NCBI GenBank assembly: GCA_963848035.1
Contig: CAWKCD010000001.1
Location: forward strand, 4,030,001-4,094,000
DNA length: 64,000 nucleotides
Source of the DNA: JAVVHH01 sp963848035
GTDB taxonomy: Bacteria > Pseudomonadota > Alphaproteobacteria > Acetobacterales > Acetobacteraceae
Direction of reading: 5' to 3'
The translations under genes and the position numbers were made by a program. Under the pieces are notes generated by a model. The model was not told the DNA's origin, ran no database searches, and saw only the letters and a program-made list of their open reading frames with translations. Shown one piece after another: positions 55,102-64,000 of this stretch; the stretch's first letter is position 1; every line of letters begins with the position of its first letter.

Positions 55102-55626
55102 CTAGCCGGTTTCGGCCGGTGCGGCTTCCGGATCAGACCAGTCGATCGGATAAAGGCCGGCTGCGGCGCAGCGCCTGAACGATGAGTGGGGCCACTCGGC
55201 GGGATGCGAGACGTGGCCGTGCTTGACCGGGTTGAAGTGCGTGTAGTCCATGTGGGCGGTGTAGTCGCGCTCGTCGCGGATCGTGTGCTCCCAATAGCGG
55301 TGTTGCCAGATGCCGCGCTCGCCGCGGCGGACCATGACGGCAGAGCGTCGCTCGGAGGCTGGGAGCGCCTTGGAGAAGGCGGTTTTGATGGCGCGCCAGC
55401 GGGCGGGGTAGTCGGTGTCGCCGGGCGGTAGCGTCCAGAGGCAGTGCATGTGGTCGGGCAAGACGACCCAGGCGTCGATTTGGAAGGGGGCGCGGCGGTG
55501 GGTCTGGCGGACGGCGGTGCGGAGGGCTTCGATTTGGGTGACGAGTAGGTCGGAGCGGCGGTCGAGCAGGTTCACGGTGAAGAAGAAGGTGCCGCCGGGG
55601 GTGAGGTTGCGGCGGTAGTTGGGCAT
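55102..55626 (-). CDS. REP-associated tyrosine transposase (RAYT, Y1_Tnp family)
   Basis: 174-residue HUH single-strand DNA nuclease of the IS200/IS605-like REP-associated class. ATG 55626: MPNYRRNLTPGGTFFFTVNL, then WVVLPDHMHCLWTLPPGDTD with the HMH metal motif, RGERGIWQHRYWEHTIRDER, and the nucleophile Tyr region DYTAHMDYTHFNPVKHGHVS. A C-terminal WPHSSFRRC and YPIDW are also family features. REP hairpins of the form GTAG-GGCGGAA...TTCCGCC flank it (55014-55083 and 55652-55681), with a further copy at 57128-57157. RAYTs are thought to process and spread REPs, and usually are not mobile themselves. Confidence 0.93.
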   Translation of the reverse strand: MPNYRRNLTPGGTFFFTVNLLDRRSDLLVTQIEALRTAVRQTHRRAPFQIDAWVVLPDHMHCLWTLPPGDTDYPARWRAIKTAFSKALPASERRSAVMVRRGERGIWQHRYWEHTIRDERDYTAHMDYTHFNPVKHGHVSHPAEWPHSSFRRCAAAGLYPIDWSDPEAAPAETG

Positions 55627-55651
55627 GGCCTTTGAGGTGGTGGGGGTGGGG

Positions 55652-55681
55652 GGCGGAATGCGCTGCGCTTTTCCGCCCTAC
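55652..55681 (-). repeat. GTAG-REP hairpin, upstream side of RAYT
   Basis: On the minus strand: GTAG, then GGCGGAAAAGCGCAGCGCAT, then TCCGCC. It matches the right unit at 55014-55083 at all but one or two bases and lies 26 bases upstream of the RAYT start, 11 bases from the lpd stop. Confidence 0.85.
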
Positions 55682-55691
55682 GGGGGGGGGG

Positions 55692-57090
<1,399 letters not shown>

Positions 57091-57127
57091 GGTGGACTCT
57101 CCGGTGGGGTCCGGGGGGACCTGCGAG

Positions 57128-57157
57128 GGCGGAATGCGCTGCGCTTTTCCGCCCTAC
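57128..57157 (-). repeat. GTAG-REP hairpin between pdhC and lpd
   Basis: Minus strand: GTAG followed by GGCGGAAAAGCGCAGCGCAT and TCCGCC, identical in sequence to the copy at 55652-55681. It sits inside the operon between the pdhC stop (57170) and the lpd start (57090), where REPs can act on mRNA stability or partial termination. Confidence 0.85.
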
Positions 57158-57169
57158 GGTGGGGGATGG

Positions 57170-58465
57170 TTAGAGGAGGAGGCTCAGGGGGTCTTCGATG
57201 ATGCGTTTGAACTCGGCCATCCATTGGGCGCCGAGGGCGCCATCGGCGACGCGGTGGTCGACGGAGAGGGTGCAGGACATGACTGACGCGACGGCCAGGG
57301 CGCCGTTCTTGACGACGGGGCGGGGTTCGCCGGCGCCGACGGCGAGGATGGCGGCCTGGGGCGGGTTGATGATGGCGGTGAACTGCTTGGTGCCGAACAT
57401 GCCCATGTTGGAGATGGAGAAGGTGCCGCCTTGGAATTCTTCGGGCTTCAGTTTGCCGGATTTTGCGCGCGCGCCGAGGTCTTTGATCTCGGTGCTGATG
57501 GTGGAGAGGCCTTTTTGGTCGGCTTTGCGGACGATGGGGGTGATCAGGCCGGTGGGGAGGGAGACGGCGACGGAGATGTCGACGTCGTCGTAGAGGACCA
57601 TGTTGTCCTCGGTGTAGCTGGCGTTGAGTTCGGGGACCCGGCGGAGCGTGGCGGCGCAGGCCTTGATGACGAAGTCGTTGACGGAGAGCTTGTAGGCGGC
57701 GGGGCCGTCCTTGGGGGATTTGGCGTTGAGTTCGGCGCGGAGTTTTAGGAGCGCGTCGATCTCCATGTCCAAGGTGACGAAGAAGAAGGGGACGGTCTGG
57801 TGGCTCTCGAGGAGGCGGCGGGAGATGACTTTGCGCATCGTCGTGTTGGGGACGAGGCGGTGGGGGGCGGTGATGGGGGCTTGGGGTTTGGACGCAGGCG
57901 GGGCCTGCGTCGAGGGGGGCGCGGCGGCGGCGGGCGGGGCGGGTTGGGGTGCGGTCGCGGGTTTCGGTTTGCCGGCGGCGGATTCGATGTCGGCGCGGAC
58001 GATGCGGCCGTTGGGGCCGGTGCCCTTGAGGGTGGCGAGGTCGATGTTGGCTTGCTTGGCCATGCGGCGGGCCAAGGGGGAGGCGAAGACGCGGTCGGCG
58101 TGATCGTGGCCGTTGGCGTGGACGGGGGCCGGGCCGCCGCTGGCGGTTTCGACTTGCTCCTGCTTGGGGGCGGCGGGCTCGGGGGCTTTGGCGGCCGGGG
58201 GTGGGGGCGCGTCGGCGCTTTCGCCGTCGGCGACGAGGATGGCGATGGGGGCGTTGACGGCGACGTTGGCGGTGCCGTCGGGGACCAGGATCTTGCCGAG
58301 GACGCCTTCATCGACGGCTTCGACTTCCATGGTGGCTTTGTCGGTTTCGATCTCGGCGATGACGTCGCCGGCGCGGACTTGCTCGCCTTCCTTCTTGAGC
58401 CAGCGGGCGAGGGTGCCCTCGGTCATGGTGGGGCTGAGGGCGGGCATGAGGATGTTGGTTGCCAT
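57170..58465 (-). CDS. pdhC: Pyruvate dehydrogenase E2, dihydrolipoyl acetyltransferase
   Basis: Core of the PDH complex; transfers acetyl from lipoamide to CoA. 431 residues: one lipoyl domain (TNILMPALSPTMTEGTLARW, AEIETDKATMEVEAVDEGVL with the lipoyl Lys), an Ala/Pro linker, the E3/E1-binding domain (VFASPLARRMAKQANIDLAT, LKGTGPNGRIVRADI), another Ala/Pro linker and the catalytic domain (VPFFFVTLDMEIDALLKLRA, FSISNMGMFGTKQFTAIINP, SVDHRVADGALGAQWMAEF with the His-x-x-x-Asp site). Intact. 9 bases after the pdhB stop. Confidence 0.96.
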   Translation of the reverse strand: MATNILMPALSPTMTEGTLARWLKKEGEQVRAGDVIAEIETDKATMEVEAVDEGVLGKILVPDGTANVAVNAPIAILVADGESADAPPPPAAKAPEPAAPKQEQVETASGGPAPVHANGHDHADRVFASPLARRMAKQANIDLATLKGTGPNGRIVRADIESAAGKPKPATAPQPAPPAAAAPPSTQAPPASKPQAPITAPHRLVPNTTMRKVISRRLLESHQTVPFFFVTLDMEIDALLKLRAELNAKSPKDGPAAYKLSVNDFVIKACAATLRRVPELNASYTEDNMVLYDDVDISVAVSLPTGLITPIVRKADQKGLSTISTEIKDLGARAKSGKLKPEEFQGGTFSISNMGMFGTKQFTAIINPPQAAILAVGAGEPRPVVKNGALAVASVMSCTLSVDHRVADGALGAQWMAEFKRIIEDPLSLLL

Positions 58466-58474
58466 TTCCGCCTC

Positions 58475-59836
58475 CTAGACGATCTTTTTCACGGCTTCGA
58501 CGATCCAGTCGGGCTGGGGCAGCGCGAGTTTTTCGAGGTTCGCGGCGTAGGGCAGCGGGACGTCGAGGCCGGTGACGCGGGTGGGGGGGGCGTCGAGGTA
58601 GTCGAAGGCGTGCTCGATGATCTGCATGTTGATCTCGGCGCCGATGCCGGCGTAGGGCCAGCCCTCTTCGACGGTGACGATGCGGCTGGTCTTCTTGACG
58701 CTGTCGACGATGGTTTGGGTGTCCAGCGGGCGGAGGGTGCGCAGGTTGATCACCTCGGCCTCGATCCCCTGCCCTGCCAGGGTTTCGGCGGCCTTGAGGG
58801 CGGTGCCGACCATGATGCTGTAGGCGACGATGGTGACGTGGGTGCCGGGGCGCTCGATCTTGGCCTTGCCGATGGGGAGGACGAAGTCTTCGGCGGTGGG
58901 GCAGTCGAAGGTTTGGCCGTAGAGGATCTCGTTCTCGAGAAAGATGATGGGGTTGGGGTCGCGGATGGCGGCGCGGAGGAGGCCTCTTGCGTCGGCCGAG
59001 GACCAGGGGGCGACGACTTTGAGGCCGGGGCAATGGGCGTACCAGGAGGCGTAGTCCTGGCTGTGCTGGGCGGCGACGCGGGAGGCGGCGCCGTTGGGGC
59101 CGCGGAAGACGATGGGGCAGCCCATCTGGCCGCCGGACATGTAGAGGGTCTTGGCGGCGGAGTTGATGATCTGGTCGATCGCCTGCATGGCGAAGTTGAA
59201 GGTCATGAACTCGACGATGGGTTTGAGGCCGTCCATGGCGGCGCCGACGGCCATACCGGTGAAACCGTGTTCGGTGATGGGGGTGTCGATGATGCGGCGG
59301 GGGCCGAATTCGTCGAGGAGGCCTTGGCTGATCTTGTAGGCGCCTTGGTATTGGGCGACTTCCTCGCCGATGAGGAAGACGCGGTCGTCGGCGCGGAGTT
59401 CTTCGGCCATGGCGTCGCGGAGGGCTTCGCGGACGGTGGTGGGCTTGGTGGGGCCCCAGTCCTTTTCCGGTGCGGGGGCGGCTTGCGGGGCGGTGGGTGC
59501 CGGGGGGGCGGTTTGGGCCGTGGTGCCGGGCATGGCTTGGGCTTTGACCGGGGGGGCGGCGTCGGGGAGTTTGGGGGCGGCTTCGGTTGCGCCGTTCTCG
59601 CCGGCGAGTTCGGCGATGGGGGTGTTGACGGCGACGCCCTCGGTGCCTTCCTCGACGAGGATCTTTTCGAGTTTGCCTTCGTCGACGGCTTCGACTTCCA
59701 TCGTGGCCTTGTCGGTCTCGATCTCGGCGATGACGTCGCCGGCGCGGACATCTTCGCCGACTTTCTTGAGCCATTTGGCGAGTTTGCCCTCGGTCATGGT
59801 GGGCGACAGGGCGGGCATCAGGATCTGGGTCGACAC
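58475..59836 (-). CDS. pdhB: Pyruvate dehydrogenase E1 subunit beta with N-terminal lipoyl domain
   Basis: Beta half of the alpha2-beta2 E1 decarboxylase, 453 residues. GTG 59836 starts STQILMPALSPTMTEGKLAK, a full lipoyl domain with its Lys in AEIETDKATMEVEAVDEGKL, closely similar to that of E2. A Pro/Ala linker (residues 80-135) leads to the transketolase-like domain: TVREALRDAMAEELRADDRV, FLIGEEVAQYQGAYKISQGL, GFTGMAVGAAMDGLKPIVEF and the C-terminal TVEEGWPYAGIGAEINMQII. The E1-beta lipoyl domain is known from several alphaproteobacteria. 2 bases after pdhA. Confidence 0.95.
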   Translation of the reverse strand: MSTQILMPALSPTMTEGKLAKWLKKVGEDVRAGDVIAEIETDKATMEVEAVDEGKLEKILVEEGTEGVAVNTPIAELAGENGATEAAPKLPDAAPPVKAQAMPGTTAQTAPPAPTAPQAAPAPEKDWGPTKPTTVREALRDAMAEELRADDRVFLIGEEVAQYQGAYKISQGLLDEFGPRRIIDTPITEHGFTGMAVGAAMDGLKPIVEFMTFNFAMQAIDQIINSAAKTLYMSGGQMGCPIVFRGPNGAASRVAAQHSQDYASWYAHCPGLKVVAPWSSADARGLLRAAIRDPNPIIFLENEILYGQTFDCPTAEDFVLPIGKAKIERPGTHVTIVAYSIMVGTALKAAETLAGQGIEAEVINLRTLRPLDTQTIVDSVKKTSRIVTVEEGWPYAGIGAEINMQIIEHAFDYLDAPPTRVTGLDVPLPYAANLEKLALPQPDWIVEAVKKIV

Positions 59837-59838
59837 GG

Positions 59839-60867
59839 TCAGAACTCCACTAGGATGTCGGTCCAGAGTTCCTTGGGATCGGGCTCGGGGCTGGATTGGG
59901 CGAAGTCGGCGGCTTCCTGGACGCGGCGCTTGACGTCGTCTTCGATCGTTTTGAATTCGGCTTCGGCGACGCCGAGTTTCTCGAGCTGATGCTTGGCGGC
60001 TTCGATGCAGTCGCGTTCGGTGCGCATCTTCTGGACTTCTTCGCGACTGCGGTATTTGGCCGGGTCGGACATGGAGTGGCCGCGGTAGCGGTAGGTTTGG
60101 ACTTCCATGAGGTAGGGGCCGTTGCCGGCGCGGCAGTGGGCGACGGCGAGGTCGGCGGCGGCTTTGACGGAGGCGACGTCCATGCCGTCGACTTGGACGC
60201 CGGGGATGCCCCAGGGGGCGCCGTTCTTGGAGAGGTCGCGCGAGGCCGAGGCGCGTTCGACGGAGGTGCCCATGCCGTAGCGGTTGTTCTCGATGACGTA
60301 GATGCAGGGGAGCTTCATGAGGGCGGCGAGGTTGAGGCTTTCGAAGACCTGGCCCTGGTTGCTGGCGCCTTCGCCGAAATAGGTGGCGCTGACGCGGTCG
60401 TTGCCGCGGTACCAGTTGGCGAAGGCGAGGCCGGTGCCGAGGCTGACCTGGGCGCCGACGATGCCGTGGCCGCCGAAGAAGCGCTTCTCCTTGCTGAACA
60501 TGTGCATGGAGCCGCCCTTGCCGTGGCTGTAGCCGCCGGCGCGGCCGGTGAGCTCGGCCATGACGCCCTTGGGGTCCATGCCGCAGGCGAGCATGTGGCC
60601 GTGGTCGCGGTAGGAGGTGATGACCTGGTCCCCCTCCCCTAGCGCGGCTTGGATGCCGATGACGACGGCTTCCTGGCCGATGTAGAGGTGGCAGAAGCCG
60701 CCGATGAGGCCCATGCCGTAGAGTTGGCCGGCGCGTTCCTCGAAACGGCGGATCAGGAGCATGTCGCCATAGGCCTTGAGCAGTTGTTCCTTGCTCATCC
60801 CGCTCGTTTGCGGCGCGCTCTCATTGGCGCGGGTCCCGCGCTTGCGGGCTTCGGCTGCCTGGGCCAT
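59839..60867 (-). CDS. pdhA: Pyruvate dehydrogenase E1 subunit alpha
   Basis: Thiamine-diphosphate-binding alpha subunit, 342 residues. LLIRRFEERAGQLYGMGLIG, FCHLYIGQEAVVIGIQAALG, HGHMLACGMDPKGVMAELTG, SHGKGGSMHMFSKEKRFFGG and the ThDP motif YFGEGASNQGQVFESLNLAA (GDG-type as GEG) with IYVIENNRYGMGTS are present, then the phosphorylation-loop-like YRYRGHSMSDPAKYRSREEV. Start ATG 60867 has GAGGAGGAC just upstream. First gene of the operon. A TATAGA hexamer about 20 bases upstream of that site might be part of its promoter. Confidence 0.96.
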   Translation of the reverse strand: MAQAAEARKRGTRANESAPQTSGMSKEQLLKAYGDMLLIRRFEERAGQLYGMGLIGGFCHLYIGQEAVVIGIQAALGEGDQVITSYRDHGHMLACGMDPKGVMAELTGRAGGYSHGKGGSMHMFSKEKRFFGGHGIVGAQVSLGTGLAFANWYRGNDRVSATYFGEGASNQGQVFESLNLAALMKLPCIYVIENNRYGMGTSVERASASRDLSKNGAPWGIPGVQVDGMDVASVKAAADLAVAHCRAGNGPYLMEVQTYRYRGHSMSDPAKYRSREEVQKMRTERDCIEAAKHQLEKLGVAEAEFKTIEDDVKRRVQEAADFAQSSPEPDPKELWTDILVEF

Positions 60868-60955
60868 GCGGTCCTCCTCGCTTCTATAGTTGACCTAGCG
60901 TCGCCGGCCCCCGGGGACAAGGGTGTGGAACGCTGTTCGGATGAGCGTTGGCGGG

Positions 60956-62437
60956 TCAACGCTGGCGGGAGAACGGCAGATCGAGGCCGAGGTCACGGGC
61001 CACGTTGCGGTAACGAGATTGGTAGAAGGCGTTGAAGTTCGGTTTCAGGATCTCGTGGATGTCGCCGTAGAAGGCGAGCCGGAACAGGACGAGGGTCGCG
61101 AGGGTCGCGCCGACGGAGACGAGGGTGACGGCGGCGAGCAGGAGGGCGCGGCCGGCGGTGGCGGTGAGGCTGCGCTGGATCTGCGGCAGGGCGACGGCGA
61201 GGAGGCTGACGGCGTCGAGGGCCGGGGCGAATTCGATGCGGTAGCGGTTGGTGAGCGCCCAGTAGATCAGGACGACGCCGGCGGGGGCGAGCAGGGACGC
61301 GCTGAGGGCGAGCGTGGTCCAGTGGGGGAACGGGGTGCGGCCGGCGAGGAGTTCACGCACTAGCAGCAGGCCGAGGAGGATGGGCAGGAGGTCGGTGAGC
61401 AGCAGGCTCGAGGGGGGAAGTTCGACGGTGTAGAACAGGTCGCGCTCGGCGGCGGCGAGGAGCAGGCCGCCATTGGCGGCGGGCAGCGGCCAGATCGGGG
61501 CGAAATAATACTGCAGGGCCATGGGGATGCGGGCCAGGCTCATCATGCCGTGGCGGGCGAGGACGCCGACGCCTTCGGGGTATTTGTGCAGCATGACGTA
61601 ACCGGAGAGGTCCTGGCCGGTGAGCGGGCTGCCCCAGCGGCCAGCGTTGACGATGCCGGTGGCGACGATGGCGGATGCCGCGATCAGGGCGGCAACGAGG
61701 AGCGGGGCGACGGTGCGGGCGCGGAGCGCGGGGCGGATCTGGGCGAGCCAGAGGACGGCAAGGGCGGCGTAGAGCCCGGTGCCGGTGGCGGTGCGGGCGA
61801 GCAGGCAGAGGGCGGCGAAGAGAGCGAGCCAGGCCATGCGGGCGGTGGAGAAGCGGCCGAGAACCAGGCCTTGGACGGCGCCGACGACGAAGAGGGCGGC
61901 GAGGGCGTAGGCCCAGAAGATGGGCTCGCTGTAGATGCTGGGGGCGAGATTGGCGACGAGCGGGCCGCCGACGACGAATTGGGCGAGCAGGCAGAGGAAG
62001 AGCAGCCAGGCCCGGGGCGTCTGCCCGGTATGGCGGCGGAGCCAGAACAGGCCGTGGATCTTGGCGGCGGCGGCGAGGCTGGCGGCGATGCAGCAGGAGA
62101 GGACGGTGACGTCGGTCTTCAGGCCGTTGGGGAACAGCAGGAGCGGCAGGCGGAGGAAGGCGCAGAGGACGCCCCAGTAGGAGTAGGTGAGGCCGTTGCG
62201 GAAGTAGCCTTCATCGGCGACGACGGCCGGGTCGATGTCGAAGCGGCCGGCGAGCATGTGTTCGAGCATGCTGTTGAAGACGAGGCCGTAGTTCTTGGGG
62301 AAGAAGACGTTGAATTTGGCCGTGGTCAGGATGGTGGCGTAGGCGACGGCGACGACCGCGACGATGGCGATTTCAAGGCTTCGGCTGGAGAGGCTGCGGC
62401 TGGATCGGCGATCCGCCACGAGGACGGGGCTCACCAC
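60956..62437 (-). CDS. Polytopic membrane protein, glycosyltransferase-C-like, uncharacterised
   Basis: About 493 residues with ten or more hydrophobic helices: LEIAIVAVVAVAYATILTTA, WLLFLCLLAQFVVGGPLVAN, IFWAYALAALFVVGAVQGLV, VAPLLVAALIAASAIVATGI, and several near the C-terminus. Between the first two helices is a periplasmic-type loop with FNSMLEHMLAGRFDIDPAVV and YFRNGLTYSYWGVLCAFLRL. This architecture resembles dolichol/polyprenol-phosphate-dependent GT-C transferases, but no catalytic D/E motif can be named. The start (GTG 62437) is uncertain. Upstream of pdhA on the same strand, 88 bases away. No function is claimed. Confidence 0.7.
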   Translation of the reverse strand: MVSPVLVADRRSSRSLSSRSLEIAIVAVVAVAYATILTTAKFNVFFPKNYGLVFNSMLEHMLAGRFDIDPAVVADEGYFRNGLTYSYWGVLCAFLRLPLLLFPNGLKTDVTVLSCCIAASLAAAAKIHGLFWLRRHTGQTPRAWLLFLCLLAQFVVGGPLVANLAPSIYSEPIFWAYALAALFVVGAVQGLVLGRFSTARMAWLALFAALCLLARTATGTGLYAALAVLWLAQIRPALRARTVAPLLVAALIAASAIVATGIVNAGRWGSPLTGQDLSGYVMLHKYPEGVGVLARHGMMSLARIPMALQYYFAPIWPLPAANGGLLLAAAERDLFYTVELPPSSLLLTDLLPILLGLLLVRELLAGRTPFPHWTTLALSASLLAPAGVVLIYWALTNRYRIEFAPALDAVSLLAVALPQIQRSLTATAGRALLLAAVTLVSVGATLATLVLFRLAFYGDIHEILKPNFNAFYQSRYRNVARDLGLDLPFSRQR

Positions 62438-63060
62438 TCAGCGAATCGGCGCTGGTCTCGGACGGGTCGGAAGTCCGGCCGGCCGGCCGGGCGCGCGTTG
62501 GTCTGGCATGGCCGGGACTTTACCGCTTGTGAGGTGGGGACACAAAGGCGGCGGGGGCCCGGCCAGGGGTGTTCGCGGTCACATGCCGGAGATGCAACGC
62601 TTGCGCCGATCGGCGGCGCGGACGCGGGGGCGCGACACAGATGTTGGAGGCGCAGTCGGCGTTCCCGACGCAGACCGCGTCGTTGGCCAGCCTCCTGGTG
62701 ATGCCGACGTGGATGACGTCAGCGGCGTCGGGCATGGCGGACCAGGCGCCGGGCGCGGTGACGTCGCCTTGGATGCTGGCCCGATCGTTGGCGGCAGTGG
62801 TGTTTTCGCCCTGGTCGGCCGCTTGTTGGCGAAGTCCGCTCTCGCGCCGGGTCCAATCCATGACCGCGATCTTGGCGGTCTGCGGCGCGGAGGACTTGCG
62901 AGTCCAGCTCGGCGGTTGGCCCGCTCTCGAAGCGAATTGCGCGATGCCCCGGTGCGGAACGGCGCACTGGAGGCGGCATCCACTCATTCCAGCGGCGTGC
63001 AACCGGTATTCGGTGGTTTCGATACGGCGGCGGCCCCGCTCGAGCCGCCGCCGATCGCGG
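62438..63060. other. Gap without a supported gene
   Basis: 623 bases between the membrane protein and ppdK. Several frames are open, the most protein-like on the minus strand at 62520-63002 (160 residues). That frame contains DAVCVGNADCASNICVAPP, a C-x5-DC-x4-C cysteine cluster of the kind seen in small secreted domains, but it has no ribosome site I can recognise and no signal peptide. I regard it as an unproven or decayed reading frame. No tRNA or obvious repeat is present. Confidence 0.4.

Positions 63061-64000
<940 letters not shown>

Overview
This 64 kb window is GC-rich chromosomal DNA from an alphaproteobacterium, most likely from the Acetobacteraceae/Rhodospirillales. The evidence is the gene order rpoZ-rsh-acpS-lepB-rnc-era-recO, the mltB-rlpA-dac-tmk-holB-metG-tatD run, an E1-beta subunit carrying its own lipoyl domain, and alphaproteobacterial families such as IalB, MmcB and DUF1674. 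The assignment to a family is an inference. Both window ends cut a gene: fumarylacetoacetase at the left and pyruvate phosphate dikinase at the right.

Layout. 0-13 kb: catabolic and accessory genes (fahA, acyl-CoA synthetase, two sister lipoproteins, MaoC, glgX, a ClC channel, diaminopropionate ammonia-lyase, EamA transporter, alpha/beta hydrolase, a membrane protein with a five-fold 28-residue repeat, Rrf2 regulator). 13-24 kb: mmcB, hldE, a phosphatase, two degenerate EAL-type proteins, tRNA-Ala(CGC), yggT, folD, DUF1674, rlmN, IalB, an RNA methyltransferase, a SAM methyltransferase and a YdcF protein. 24.5-32.7 kb: one long leftward run of cell-wall, replication and translation genes (mltB, rlpA, dac, tmk, holB, metG, tatD, MBL hydrolase, VOC). 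32.8-47 kb: MmgE/PrpD, parC, RNase T2, then recO-era-rnc-lepB-acpS-rsh-rpoZ-folK, a NYN nuclease with a uracil-DNA glycosylase, smpB and dapA. 47-53.4 kb: slt-cinA, an EF-hand protein, threonine aldolase, ratA-lipA and a repeat-bearing hypothetical. 53.4-55.7 kb: an accessory pocket with noncoding repeats, a lysine-rich protein and a REP-associated transposase with flanking GTAG-REP hairpins. 55.7-64 kb: the pyruvate dehydrogenase operon pdhA-pdhB-pdhC-lpd, a membrane protein and ppdK.

The most striking property of the raw sequence is about 35 single-base frameshifts. Every one can be read as a one-base INSERTION and none requires a deletion. Most lengthen a short G or C run. They hit housekeeping genes (parC, folD, rlmN, tatD, lpd, mltB, rlpA, dac) and are extremely dense in glgX and the neighbouring ClC gene (about 15 in 4 kb), but none is seen between about 36 and 56 kb. 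This looks like uncorrected consensus error rather than biology, so I annotate the broken frames as single genes.

The best biological leads are the RAYT/REP unit that sits inside a normally continuous pdh-lpd-lipA-ratA neighbourhood, the 28-residue repeat protein at 11.2-12.4 kb, the pair of degenerate EAL proteins beside tRNA-Ala, and a change of sign in G/C strand skew near 41-45 kb. I found no CRISPR array, prophage or classical defence operon.
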